DNA from: Marivivens sp. LCG002
GTDB taxonomy: Bacteria; Pseudomonadota; Alphaproteobacteria; Rhodobacterales; Rhodobacteraceae
Direction: 5' to 3'
Assembly (NCBI RefSeq): GCF_030264275.1
Contig: NZ_CP127166.1
Coordinates: 45,001 to 109,000, forward strand
Length of the DNA: 64,000 nucleotides
Position numbers and translations under genes: made by a program. Of the stretch, positions 17,397-26,216 are shown piece by piece (position 1 is the first letter of the stretch; each line of letters starts with the position of its first letter). Below the pieces are notes generated by a model. That model was not told the origin of the DNA and searched no databases. It saw only the letters and a program-made list of their open reading frames with translations.

Positions 17397-18997
17397 AGCC
17401 GCATACGGTGTTTGCCCACCAGCATAGCGTGCGTCTTGGAAAGCTCTTCCTGCGTGCGGTCGGCAGACCATCCCAGCACCCGCGCCGCGATCTGCGCAAT
17501 CTCGGTGAGCGCGGCATTGGTCAACTCACCCCGCACCGCAACAAGCGTGCGGCGGATGACGATGTCGGCCAGATGCACGACCCGCTCGTTGTCGCAAATC
17601 CACTCGATCTCGGCCCGCGAGGTCGAGGCAAGATCGGTGATCCTCTCGCCGCCCTCCGCTTCGACCTTGGCAATCTCGAGCCCCGTGGCGCCATAGCGCT
17701 CGACGAGTTCGCGGGCGCGGCCGGACGTTTGGGTGACCGCCTCTGAAAACCCGCGTCCGCCCCCGATGGGCAGCTCGGATGTCGAAACGCGGCGCGTCCG
17801 TTCAAGCCGCCCGAGCACATCATCGGCCACTTCTTCGGCAAACCCGCGAAAGGTCGTCCATTTCCCCCCGACAAGCGAAAGGATGTCAAAGGGCCGCTCG
17901 GCTGTGGCCGCGATCACGGGCACCGAGTGGTCGCGACTGATCAACCCGACGGCAAGCCCGTCCGAGGCGGGCAGGGGCCGTATCCCCGAATAGGCATAGA
18001 CGATCTGGCTGCGATCCAAGGGAAGTTCGGGGAAAACATTGCGCAGCACATCGAAGAAATACTCGATCTCGTCGTCCTGACAGGCCACTTCGTCGGGGTT
18101 GTCCGCCCGAATGTCCGAGGTCCCGAGCATCACGCGCCCCTCGTATTCATAGGCCAGACAGATGCGCCCCTCGTTGGTTTCGAAATAGATCATGCGCCCA
18201 TTCAGCATCTCGCGAAGCTGTGGATGATCGAGCACCACATGCGATCCTTTGGTGCCGCCGATGAACTTGCTTTCAGAGCCAAGAACGCCGTTCACGCGGT
18301 CGATCCAAGGGCCGGCGGCATTCACCACGATCTTGGGACGGAAGGATTGCACGCCCGCCGCGCTCTCGACCGTGACCACGCCGCCTTCCTGACCCGTGAC
18401 GTTCGCATAATTGAGCGCAATGGCGTCCGAATGCGCCGCGCAGCCGTCCTTGACGAGTTCGAGCACAAGCCGCTCGGGGGCTGTGACCCGCGCGTCGAAA
18501 TAGGACCCCATCGCAACGATCCGGTCGGTGATCAGCGGCAATTCCCGCTTGGCCCGCGCCTTAGTCCAAAAGCTGTGACGCGGCATGACCCGCGCGCGCG
18601 ATCCGAAAAAGTCATAGATGAAGAGCCCCACCTCGATGAGCAGCGCCCCACGGCTCCGCGCCGCCGTTTTCGACCCGAAGAGGGTGCGCAGCGCGGCGGG
18701 TATCCCCTTGAGCCACGAAAACATCGGGATCATCGTTTCCAGCGGTTTGATCAGATGCGGCGCGTTCTTGAGCAACAGGTTCCGCTCATAGGTCGATTGC
18801 GCGACCAGCCCGAATTCCCCCGTTTCAAGGTATTTAAGCCCGCCGTGGATCATCCGCGATGGGGCGGCCGAAGTGCCCGAGCCGAAATCGCCCTTGTCCA
18901 CGATGGCGGAGGACACACCTTGTTCGGCCAGATCACGGAACAGCCCCGCCCCGTTGATCCCCGCGCCGATGATCAGAACGTCGATATCTTTGGTCAT
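17393..18997 (-). CDS. glpD: FAD-dependent glycerol-3-phosphate dehydrogenase family (GlpD/EryB-like)
   Basis: This 534-aa membrane-associated flavoprotein has the FAD fold GAGINGAGLFRDLAEQG at the N-terminus. It is followed by GSGTSAAPSRMIHGGLKYLE, typical of aerobic GlpD, and a C-terminal GlpD domain. Members oxidise glycerol-3-phosphate and pass electrons to ubiquinone; EryB of erythritol catabolism is a paralog acting on erythritol-phosphate. It is coupled by a 4-nt overlap to the upstream DeoR regulator gene and lies downstream of a dihydroxyacetone-type kinase. Glycerol or a four-carbon polyol phosphate are both possible substrates. Confidence 0.88.
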   Translation of the reverse strand: MTKDIDVLIIGAGINGAGLFRDLAEQGVSSAIVDKGDFGSGTSAAPSRMIHGGLKYLETGEFGLVAQSTYERNLLLKNAPHLIKPLETMIPMFSWLKGIPAALRTLFGSKTAARSRGALLIEVGLFIYDFFGSRARVMPRHSFWTKARAKRELPLITDRIVAMGSYFDARVTAPERLVLELVKDGCAAHSDAIALNYANVTGQEGGVVTVESAAGVQSFRPKIVVNAAGPWIDRVNGVLGSESKFIGGTKGSHVVLDHPQLREMLNGRMIYFETNEGRICLAYEYEGRVMLGTSDIRADNPDEVACQDDEIEYFFDVLRNVFPELPLDRSQIVYAYSGIRPLPASDGLAVGLISRDHSVPVIAATAERPFDILSLVGGKWTTFRGFAEEVADDVLGRLERTRRVSTSELPIGGGRGFSEAVTQTSGRARELVERYGATGLEIAKVEAEGGERITDLASTSRAEIEWICDNERVVHLADIVIRRTLVAVRGELTNAALTEIAQIAARVLGWSADRTQEELSKTHAMLVGKHRMRL

Positions 18998-19761
18998 GTC
19001 AAAGTCACTCTTTCCAACGTCACGCCCGAAGCGATCAGGAACTCTGCGGTCGCAGGATCAAGGGCGTCGTCCGTTATCACATGGTCAAAGGCGCTAAGCT
19101 CCGCAAAAGCGTGCAGCGCCCGTTTGTTGAATTTGTCCGAATGCACGAGCAGGATGCGCTTTTCGGCAGCGCGGAACATCGCCTGTTTGATCCGCGTCAG
19201 TCCTGCATCATGGATAAGTGCGACCCCGTCCTGAACCGCCGAGGCCGAACAGACAAAGCTATACACCCGAAGTGCATCGAGCGCCCGTTCACAGACATGG
19301 CCGATAAAGGCGTTATAGGTCGGATGATAATCCCCGCCCGTCGAGAGAAACGAAACGCCCTCGACCCCTGCAAGCATATTGGCAAGCCCGAGGCTGTTGC
19401 TCACCACGTGAATGGGTGCGCGTTCGGCCAGCATCGCTCCCAGCGGCTGACAGGTGGTGCTGTCGTCGATCATCAACGACTGCCCCGCCTCGATATGGGC
19501 AAGTGCGGCGCGGGTGAGGGCGGCCTTGGCCTCTGTCCCCTGTGCCTCTCGAAAGGCAAAGAGCGCCTCATAGACCGCAGAGGGCTGTGCGCTTACCGAT
19601 CCGTGTAGCTTGCGGATCACCCCCTGCCGCGACAACTCGTCGATCACGCGGTGGATGGTCATCCGCGAGACGCCGAATTCCTCGGTCAGCGTGTCGATCC
19701 GCACCTCGCCATGGGCAAGGACGTAATCGGCAATGGCTTTGCGGCGCTCAAAGGGTGTCAC
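18994..19761 (-). CDS. DeoR-family transcriptional regulator (GlpR-like)
   Basis: This 255-aa protein has an N-terminal DeoR helix-turn-helix (RIDTLTEEFGVSRMTIHRVI, residues about 21-40). Its C-terminal DeoRC sugar-phosphate sensor includes the motifs DDSTTCQPL and FLSTGG. DeoR regulators of this kind usually sense phosphorylated sugars or polyols. It is co-transcribed with the GlpD-type gene (4-nt overlap). A strong inverted repeat directly upstream is its likely operator. Confidence 0.88.
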   Translation of the reverse strand: MTPFERRKAIADYVLAHGEVRIDTLTEEFGVSRMTIHRVIDELSRQGVIRKLHGSVSAQPSAVYEALFAFREAQGTEAKAALTRAALAHIEAGQSLMIDDSTTCQPLGAMLAERAPIHVVSNSLGLANMLAGVEGVSFLSTGGDYHPTYNAFIGHVCERALDALRVYSFVCSASAVQDGVALIHDAGLTRIKQAMFRAAEKRILLVHSDKFNKRALHAFAELSAFDHVITDDALDPATAEFLIASGVTLERVTLT

Positions 19762-19773
19762 GGTCGAATCCGA

Positions 19774-19803
19774 TAAGTTATCACTCCAATATGTGATAAC
19801 TTA
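19774..19803. promoter_or_regulatory. Putative DeoR operator (11-bp inverted repeat)
   Basis: TAAGTTATCAC (19774-19784) and GTGATAACTTA (19793-19803) form a perfect inverted repeat with an 8-nt spacer. It starts 13 bp upstream of the DeoR start codon, in the 83-bp gap after the kinase gene. Autoregulation of the regulator-dehydrogenase pair is the simplest reading. Confidence 0.75.
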
Positions 19804-19844
19804 ACATCCAACTGTGTTACAAGTGGCGAAAGTGCCCTAGACGG

Positions 19845-21584
19845 TTACGGTGCCGCCTTTGTGAAAGCTTCAAGCATCACATGGGCCGACGCTGCACCGG
19901 GGTCCATATGCCCGATGGACCGCTGACCGAGCTTGGCCGACCGCCCCCGCTTGCTCTCGATGGTGGCGGTGTAATCACGGCCCTCTTTCGCGCCCGTCGT
20001 TGCGGCCTCAAGGCAGCCTTTGACGTCCGCGCCCTTGGCCAAGGCCTCTTTGGCCGCATTCACTGCAGGCACCCAAGCATCGATCATAGTCTTGTCCCCG
20101 ACCGATGCGCCGCCGCGCGACAAAATCCCGTCACAGAGCCCCTCGACCCAAGCGACCATTGCGGCAGCATCAAGGTTGAGCCGATCCGAAACCGCTTTGC
20201 CTGCCGCGCGGAAGGCCGAGGCATAGAGCGGCCCCGAAGATGCGCCGACCGCATCAAGAAAGGCCTTGGCCATGCGCTCGCTGATCTCTGCAATCGTTGC
20301 ATCCCCAAGGGCTGCAAGTTCTTTGCGCACAGCGGTCCAGCCGATATCCATCGTCACCCCGTGGTCGCCATCCCCGATGACCCCATCCAGCTCCGACAGC
20401 CAGTCACGGTTGGCGCGGATCGCATCGGCAGCGGCCAGCATCATCGCGGTAAAGCCCGCGGGCGTGACGCTGCCTTCGGTTTTCAGCGTTGCGCGATCCA
20501 CGGCCGCGCTGGCGGCCTCGCCCGCATGATGCCGCGCGGAACGCGTGCCCTTGGGTTCCAGCGCCCCCGCAACGGTGAGCGCGGGCGTGCGGCACGGCGT
20601 ATCGAGAAGCAGCTTGAGATCGTCATCAAGTCGTAGCAGCGTTACCGAAGCCCCCGCCATTTCAAGCGAGGTACAATATTCCCCGACCCACGAATGGTGG
20701 ATTTTGACGCCGCGCTCCCCAAGGATCTGCGCCACACGGCGATGGATGATATAAAGCTCGAGCGGTCCCGTGGCCCCAAGCCCGTTGACCAGCACCGCAA
20801 CCTCGTCCCCCGCGCCCAAGGGCATATCGGCCAGCATCGCGCCCATCAGCTCGTCTGTCACATTGTCGGCGGTTTCGAGCTTGCCGCGCCGCATCCCCGG
20901 CTCGCCATGCACACCCATGCCGATTTCCATTTCGTCATGGCCGATCTCGAAATTGAGCTTGCCCGTCTGCGGCATCGAACAGGCGGTCAACGCAACCCCC
21001 ATCGAGCGGCAATTGTCGTTGGCATGGAGCGCAGCGGCATAACAGTCCTCAAGCGAACGACCATGTTCGGCCGCAGCCCCCGCGATCTTGAAAACGAAAA
21101 AGTCGCCCGCAATCCCGCGCCTCTCGTCCTCTCGCCCCTTGGGGGCCGAGGCGACATCGTCCGTCACTTGCACCGAGCGGGTGGGGATACCCATCCCCTC
21201 GCATTCCTCGGCGGCCATGTCGAAATTCATCACATCGCCCGTGTAATTCCCATAAAGGAACATGACGCCCGCGCCCCCATCCGCCGCGCGCGCCGCATCC
21301 ATGATCTGCTCGGGAGAGGGCGAGGCAAAGACGTTCCCGACCGCTGCCGCATCCGCAAGACCGCGCCCGACATAACCCGCAAAGGCCGGCTCATGCCCCG
21401 AGCCGCCGCCGATGATGATCCCGACCTTGCCGTCGCGCGGGCCATCCTTGGCCACCACAGCGCGGCCCGTCGCCCCTTCGATGGTCAGCAAATCGGGGTG
21501 CGCCGAAATCATCCCCTCAAGCGCATGGGTGATGATGTCTTCGGGCGCGTTGATCAGCTTCTTGGTGCGGATATCTTCGGTCAT
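19845..21584 (-). CDS. Fused dihydroxyacetone-type kinase (DhaK-DhaL)
   Basis: This 579-aa single-chain kinase has an N-terminal DhaK substrate domain (GGGSGHEPAFAGYVGRGLADAA, GNYTGDVMNF; residues about 1-330) and a C-terminal DhaL ATP domain (DGVIGDGDHGVTMDIGW, GASVGDKTMID; residues about 380-579). The substrate-binding histidine lies near residue 220, in IGMGVHGEPG. ATP-dependent fused kinases phosphorylate dihydroxyacetone, and relatives act on D- or L-erythrulose. The gene follows the isomerase gene without any gap, so the two enzymes likely act in one pathway. With the GlpD-type enzyme this suggests polyol or ketotetrose breakdown. Confidence 0.88.
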   Translation of the reverse strand: MTEDIRTKKLINAPEDIITHALEGMISAHPDLLTIEGATGRAVVAKDGPRDGKVGIIIGGGSGHEPAFAGYVGRGLADAAAVGNVFASPSPEQIMDAARAADGGAGVMFLYGNYTGDVMNFDMAAEECEGMGIPTRSVQVTDDVASAPKGREDERRGIAGDFFVFKIAGAAAEHGRSLEDCYAAALHANDNCRSMGVALTACSMPQTGKLNFEIGHDEMEIGMGVHGEPGMRRGKLETADNVTDELMGAMLADMPLGAGDEVAVLVNGLGATGPLELYIIHRRVAQILGERGVKIHHSWVGEYCTSLEMAGASVTLLRLDDDLKLLLDTPCRTPALTVAGALEPKGTRSARHHAGEAASAAVDRATLKTEGSVTPAGFTAMMLAAADAIRANRDWLSELDGVIGDGDHGVTMDIGWTAVRKELAALGDATIAEISERMAKAFLDAVGASSGPLYASAFRAAGKAVSDRLNLDAAAMVAWVEGLCDGILSRGGASVGDKTMIDAWVPAVNAAKEALAKGADVKGCLEAATTGAKEGRDYTATIESKRGRSAKLGQRSIGHMDPGAASAHVMLEAFTKAAP

Positions 21585-22403
21585 TCAGCGTCCCTCCACA
21601 AAGCGTTTGGCGGCGGCGACAGTCTGGTCGAGCCACGGTTGTTCCTTGGCAATCGTGGCCGCCAGACCCTCCTGATCCAGCATAAGCCAATGCTCCAAAA
21701 TCACGCTCATATCCTTGGGGCGGTGCTTGAGCTGATCCAGAATCCACGCAATCGGCGCGCGGCCCTGACCCAAGGGCACCCCGTGGATGCGGAACCCCAC
21801 ACCGTAAACATCTGGCGTGATCTCATAGTCCTTGAGATGCAGGTTGATCGTATAGGGCGCGAGCATGGTGATTGTTTCCTCGGGCCATTCATTCGCACAG
21901 ATCGAATTCGCCACATCGAGACAAACGCCGAGATGATCGTCGTTCACGGCATCCAAAAGCTCGACCATACGCGGGCTGGGATAGTTGAAGTGGTTTTCGA
22001 TGGCGATCTTCATCCCCGCTTCGCGCGCCCGCTCCACACGGGGGCGAAGCTGCTCCGCAAGCTCGGGCACAGGCACATGGCTGTCCGCCTCGTCCAATGC
22101 CACCCGCAGGATCTTGGAATGCAGCCGCTTGCCGATCTCGATATAATTGTCGACCTCTTCGGCATTGAAACACTGGGTCCCGAGTTCAAGGTAAAGCCCT
22201 TTGTCCTGCGCCACCTCATAGAGCCGATGATGATCCGCCTCGGAATACTTATGCAGCGGCATGTTATCCGCATATTGCACCATCGAAAGACCCATCGCCT
22301 CGGCACGATCCAAAAGGTCAAAGGCGGTCAACGGCTGTGCGGGCACCTGATCCTTGATCCCGATCGACCACCGATAGGCATAGCTTCCAAGTCCAAGCTG
22401 CAT
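21585..22403 (-). CDS. Sugar-phosphate isomerase/epimerase, TIM barrel
   Basis: This 272-aa AP-endonuclease-2-family (xylose isomerase-like) TIM barrel has metal-ligand-type residues in IAIENHFNYP, LDVANS, INLHLKDY and ILEHWL. Relatives include EryC and other keto-sugar-phosphate epimerases and hydroxypyruvate isomerase-like enzymes. It is first in the leftward unit with the fused kinase, so a role on the kinase product or its precursor is likely. The exact reaction cannot be told from sequence. Confidence 0.82.
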   Translation of the reverse strand: MQLGLGSYAYRWSIGIKDQVPAQPLTAFDLLDRAEAMGLSMVQYADNMPLHKYSEADHHRLYEVAQDKGLYLELGTQCFNAEEVDNYIEIGKRLHSKILRVALDEADSHVPVPELAEQLRPRVERAREAGMKIAIENHFNYPSPRMVELLDAVNDDHLGVCLDVANSICANEWPEETITMLAPYTINLHLKDYEITPDVYGVGFRIHGVPLGQGRAPIAWILDQLKHRPKDMSVILEHWLMLDQEGLAATIAKEQPWLDQTVAAAKRFVEGR

Positions 22404-22500
22404 TTGACCTCCCTCGCGCTTTGCGCCTCTGAATTACCGAGCCTAAGTCCTAGTCAAACTGACTGTGCGGGAAAACCGAAACAAAGTGATCTTCACATTA

Positions 22501-22529
22501 GCTTGGCTTAATCCAGCTTTAAGCCAAGC
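22501..22529. promoter_or_regulatory. Inverted repeat in divergent promoter region
   Basis: GCTTGGCTTAA and TTAAGCCAAGC form a perfect 11-bp inverted repeat with a 7-nt spacer. It lies between the divergent isomerase (start 22403) and beta-mannosidase (start 22661) genes and is a good operator candidate for one or both. It differs from the DeoR and LacI candidate sites in this window. I see nothing else definite in this 257-bp gap. Confidence 0.6.
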
Positions 22530-22660
22530 CACCAGCGGTTAACTGATATACTAGCTTGAATTTTTCGATTTCCGACCTTGACGATAGCGCCAACATGACG
22601 CTCACTGCCGCCCGAGGAGAGGCGCTTTTCAGGCGCTCAAAGATTTCAGGGAGCATTGTG

Positions 22661-25069
22661 ATGAAGTTGACGGGCGAATGGCGGCTGAGTTCTGCCGCGA
22701 TCGAAGGAGAAGTGACCTTTGCGGTTCCGGGGGACGTGCATTCGGCGCTTCTCGCGGCGGGCAAGATCACCGATCCCTATTGGCGCGATACCGAGGTTTC
22801 GCTTGATTGGGTGCACGAGGCCGAGTGGGTCGCCACCCGTTCTTTTGCGCTCGAAAGCCTCGGGAACGGTCGCTATTTCATGACCTTCCAAAGCGTCGAC
22901 ACCATCGCAGAACTGCGCGTCAACGGCATCTATATCGGCAAATTCGAGAACCAGTTCATCCGCTATAGCTTTGACGTGACCGAAGCGTTGAGGGCGGGCG
23001 AAAACACCGTCTCGATCCATTTCGCATCGAACAGCCGCGAAGCCGTTGCGCGGGCCAATGCCTCTGAAATCGAAGTGCCCTATATCGCGCACAACTGCCG
23101 CATTCCCTACACCAACTTCCTGCGCAAGACCCAGTGTCATGCAGGCTGGGACTGGAACATCGCGATCCTCCCGCTCGGGATCTACGGCGATGTGACCTTG
23201 TCCGAGGTCGAGACCTTCCGCCTTGATGACGTCTCGGTCCGCCAGACCCACGAGCCGAACGCCGTAACGGTCGAAGTCACCGCCCATTTCGACGCCTTCG
23301 ATCCGATGGAGGACACCCTCACGCTCGAGATCAACGGCCAGACCGAAACGGCCAAGGTCAAGGCCTGGCCTGGCACAGGCGCCGCAACGGTGGCCGTTAC
23401 CATCGAGAACCCCGACCTCTGGTGGCCCGCAGGGCACGGGGCCCAGACCCTTTATGACGTCAAAGTCTCGCTTGGCTCCCAAAGCCGGAGCTTCAAACTC
23501 GGTCTGCGTCAGGTCGAACTGATCACCGACAAGGACGAGGTCGGCGCGCGCTTTGCTTTCCGCGTCAACGGCCGCGAGATTTTCATGCGCGGGGCCAACT
23601 GGATTCCGACCGACGCGCTCCCTTCGCGCGATACCATTGAGACGACCCGTGATCTTCTGACGTCGGCCCGCGAAGCCAATATGAACATGCTCCGCATCTG
23701 GGGCGGCGGCGAATACGAGGCCGATTGGTTCTATGCCATGTGCGACGAGATGGGCCTCATGGTCTGGCAGGACTTCATGTTCGCCTGCAACGCCTATCCC
23801 GGCCACGACCGCGACTGGCTCCGCCTTGTGAAAACCGAAGCCGAGCAACAGGTGCGCCGCCTGTCGAAATTCGCCTCCCTCGCGGTCTGGTGCGGCGACA
23901 ACGAACTTGTCGGTGCGCTGAGCTGGTTCAAGGAAACCAAGGCCGACCGCGACCGCTATCTCGCCATGTATGACCGTCTCAATCACACGCTTGAAATGGT
24001 GGTCGATGACGAACGCCCCGATGTGCCCTTCTGGCCTTCTTCGCCCTCGATCGGGCGGCTCAACTTCGGCGACGGCTGGCACCTCGATACCTCGGGCGAC
24101 ATGCACTTCTGGTCGGTCTGGCACGAAGCCAAGGACTTCGAGCATTACCGCACCGTCCGTCCGCGCTTCTGCTCGGAATTCGGGTTCCAGTCCTTCCCTT
24201 CGAACCGCTTGATCGAGACCTTTACCCTCCCCGAGGATCGCAACGTCTCGTCCAAGGTGATGGACGTCCACCAGCGCAACATCGGTGGTAACGCCCGTAT
24301 CGTGGAAACCATCACCCGCTATTTCCGCTTCCCCGACGGGTTCGAGGATATGGTCTATCTGAGCCAGCTGAGCCACGGCCTTGCGATGAAAACGGCCATC
24401 GAATTCTGGCGCGCAAACAAGCCGCACACCATGGGCACACTCTATTGGCAGATCAACGACACATGGCCTGTGGCAAGCTGGGCGAGCCTTGAATACGGCG
24501 GCGGCTGGAAAACCGTCCACTATATGGCCAAGGGTTATTTCGCCGATGTCCTCGTCACCGCGCAGCCCGATGCCGAAACGGGCGACACCGTGCTTTGGGC
24601 CATCAACGACACGCCGTCGGCCCAAGACATCTCGCTGCGCATTCGTGCCGTAACCGCAGGCAAAACCGCAATGCGCGACCTTGCCCCGATCACGGCGACG
24701 ATCCCCACGGACCGCGCCATCGAAATCGGCCGCATCCCCCAAGGCACCCTCGGTGCTGAGGAATTCATCGTCTTCGAGTGGAAAGGGAACGGCCACGCGG
24801 GCGAGAATTACTATCTCCCGCTTCGTCCCAAGGCCTATGACTTCGGTATCCCCAAAGTGACCGCAACCGAAAACGCCGATGGCTCGGTGACGCTGACCTC
24901 CGATCTTCCTGCGCTCTATGTCACGTGGGATCATGGCGGCGACACCGTCTATAGCGACAACTGCGTCACCCTCCTTCCGGGCGAGCCGAAAACCCTCCTG
25001 CCGACGCGCCAGCGCACCTCGCATCTTCCAAAAAACGTCAAAGAGGTGAAATTCCTTGGCGCAAAATGA
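22661..25069 (+). CDS. GH2 beta-mannosidase, cytoplasmic
   Basis: This 802-aa glycoside hydrolase family 2 enzyme has an N-terminal sugar-binding domain, Ig-like domains and a TIM barrel. The acid/base Glu415 (WCGDNE) and nucleophile Glu506 (CSEFGFQSF) are visible, and the block RIWGGGEYEADWFY is typical of mannosidases. No signal peptide is present, so it should act in the cytoplasm on imported manno-oligosaccharides. The start at 22661 has AGGGAG 7 nt upstream; the open frame extends 35 codons further without family sequence. The gene is followed by an inverted repeat and a LacI gene. Confidence 0.9.
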   Translation: MKLTGEWRLSSAAIEGEVTFAVPGDVHSALLAAGKITDPYWRDTEVSLDWVHEAEWVATRSFALESLGNGRYFMTFQSVDTIAELRVNGIYIGKFENQFIRYSFDVTEALRAGENTVSIHFASNSREAVARANASEIEVPYIAHNCRIPYTNFLRKTQCHAGWDWNIAILPLGIYGDVTLSEVETFRLDDVSVRQTHEPNAVTVEVTAHFDAFDPMEDTLTLEINGQTETAKVKAWPGTGAATVAVTIENPDLWWPAGHGAQTLYDVKVSLGSQSRSFKLGLRQVELITDKDEVGARFAFRVNGREIFMRGANWIPTDALPSRDTIETTRDLLTSAREANMNMLRIWGGGEYEADWFYAMCDEMGLMVWQDFMFACNAYPGHDRDWLRLVKTEAEQQVRRLSKFASLAVWCGDNELVGALSWFKETKADRDRYLAMYDRLNHTLEMVVDDERPDVPFWPSSPSIGRLNFGDGWHLDTSGDMHFWSVWHEAKDFEHYRTVRPRFCSEFGFQSFPSNRLIETFTLPEDRNVSSKVMDVHQRNIGGNARIVETITRYFRFPDGFEDMVYLSQLSHGLAMKTAIEFWRANKPHTMGTLYWQINDTWPVASWASLEYGGGWKTVHYMAKGYFADVLVTAQPDAETGDTVLWAINDTPSAQDISLRIRAVTAGKTAMRDLAPITATIPTDRAIEIGRIPQGTLGAEEFIVFEWKGNGHAGENYYLPLRPKAYDFGIPKVTATENADGSVTLTSDLPALYVTWDHGGDTVYSDNCVTLLPGEPKTLLPTRQRTSHLPKNVKEVKFLGAK

Positions 25070-25071
25070 CG

Positions 25072-25096
25072 CTAAATGAGTGAAACCCTCATTTAG
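25072..25096. promoter_or_regulatory. Inverted repeat upstream of LacI regulator 1
   Basis: CTAAATGAG and CTCATTTAG form a 9-bp perfect inverted repeat with a 7-nt spacer, just after the mannosidase stop and 38 bp before the LacI start. There is no T-run, so an operator is more likely than a terminator. It overlaps the reverse-orientation motif TTTAGCGTCATTT, which resembles sites elsewhere in the inositol locus. Confidence 0.55.
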
Positions 25097-25133
25097 GCGT
25101 TGCGGCTTTTCGGGCGGTGATCAAAACTGCGGT

Positions 25134-26165
25134 ATGAGCAACAGACCGACAGTCAAAGACGTCGCCCGCGAAGCGGGGGTGAGCGTGACCACAGTGGACC
25201 GTGCCCTCAACGGCCGATCCACCGTGCGCGAGGATACGATGCGCCGCATTGCCGAGGCGGCGCATAAGGTCGGCTATCATGCGCGCGGCCTCATCAACCA
25301 TCGTCTCAACACCGTCGCGCCCGAGATGAAATTCGGCTTTATCCTCCTCAAGGAAAAGCACGAGTTCTATCAGCAATTCGCCCGCGAGCTTGAAGCCGCC
25401 GTTGCTGCCCGCACCGATTTGCGGGGCCGCGTGATCATCCGCTATGCCACCTCGCAAACCCCTGAACATTTTGCCGAGCTTATCGAAACCCTCGGGGAAA
25501 AGGTGGACGCCATCGCAAGCGTTGCGGTGAACCACCAGAAACTGAGCAACGTGGTCGAGGACCTTCGCGGAAAAGGTGTGCTAACCTATTCTCTGCTCAA
25601 CGATTTTGCCCAAGGCGTGCGCCGTAATTATCTGGGTCTCAACAATATGAAAGTGGGCCGTGTCGCGGCTTGGACCCTCACACGAGGGGTGTGCGAACCC
25701 GGTCCTCTGGCCATTTTCGTCGGTGGCAACCGCTGGCACGGCCACGACCTGAGAGAGGTCGGCTTCCGCAGCTTCGTGCGCGAGAATGCGCCCGAATTTC
25801 GCGTGCTCGACACCATCGTCAACCTCGAAGCGCGACAGATCACCTACGAGGCTGTGCGCGATCTCATTGATCGTTATCCCAAGCTGCGCGGCATCTATAT
25901 GGCGGGTGGCGGGATGGAGGGCGCGATTGCCGCCGTTCGCGAAGCTTGTGCGCCGGGACAGCTCCAACTCGTGGTCAACGAATTGACGAGCGAGAGCCGC
26001 GCCGCGCTTCAGGACGGCTATGTCACCACCGTCATTTCGACACCGCTTCAACAGCTCTGCCACGATTTGGTGAATATGATGGTAAACGACCGTGGCAACC
26101 CGTCCGATCCCACCTTCGGCCAGCATTTCCTCGATCCGCGCCTGATCGTCCCCGACATGCTTTGA
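25134..26165 (+). CDS. LacI-family transcriptional regulator 1
   Basis: This 343-aa protein has a LacI helix-turn-helix and hinge (TVKDVAREAGVSVTTVDRAL, residues about 5-24) followed by a periplasmic-binding-protein-like sensor domain. The start at 25134 places the HTH at the N-terminus as is normal; the frame runs 18 codons upstream without family sequence. It is paralogous to the convergent LacI at 26217-27245 (shared blocks GGNRWHGHDLRE/GGSRWHGHVLRE, ENAPEF, ISTPL). It probably senses inositol or a derivative, by location. Confidence 0.9.
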   Translation: MSNRPTVKDVAREAGVSVTTVDRALNGRSTVREDTMRRIAEAAHKVGYHARGLINHRLNTVAPEMKFGFILLKEKHEFYQQFARELEAAVAARTDLRGRVIIRYATSQTPEHFAELIETLGEKVDAIASVAVNHQKLSNVVEDLRGKGVLTYSLLNDFAQGVRRNYLGLNNMKVGRVAAWTLTRGVCEPGPLAIFVGGNRWHGHDLREVGFRSFVRENAPEFRVLDTIVNLEARQITYEAVRDLIDRYPKLRGIYMAGGGMEGAIAAVREACAPGQLQLVVNELTSESRAALQDGYVTTVISTPLQQLCHDLVNMMVNDRGNPSDPTFGQHFLDPRLIVPDML

Positions 26166-26166
26166 T

Positions 26167-26181
26167 GAAGGTTTAACGTCA
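26167..26181 (+). repeat. 15-bp repeat GAAGGTTTAACGTCA, copy 1
   Basis: This sequence is identical to 30582-30596, upstream of the isomerase/ABC operon. Here it lies just after the LacI-1 stop, within the 51-bp gap between the convergent regulators. It contains a TTTAACGTCA core shared with further sites; see the regulatory region at 30576-30925. Confidence 0.6.
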
Positions 26182-26216
26182 TCTAAACGCACCGAACGTT
26201 TTCCCCGCGGGGAAGG

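Noticed and set aside
22646-25024. A 792-codon open frame antisense to the GH2 gene
   Set aside because: It mirrors the sense gene in a G/C-rich genome, shows no domain and is rich in low-information Arg/Gly/His runs. The sense frame has complete GH2 motifs.
26201-26214. Palindrome TTCCCCGCGGGGAA between the convergent LacI genes
   Set aside because: It is short with almost no loop and no T-run; too weak to call a terminator, and a G/C palindrome of this size is not rare here.
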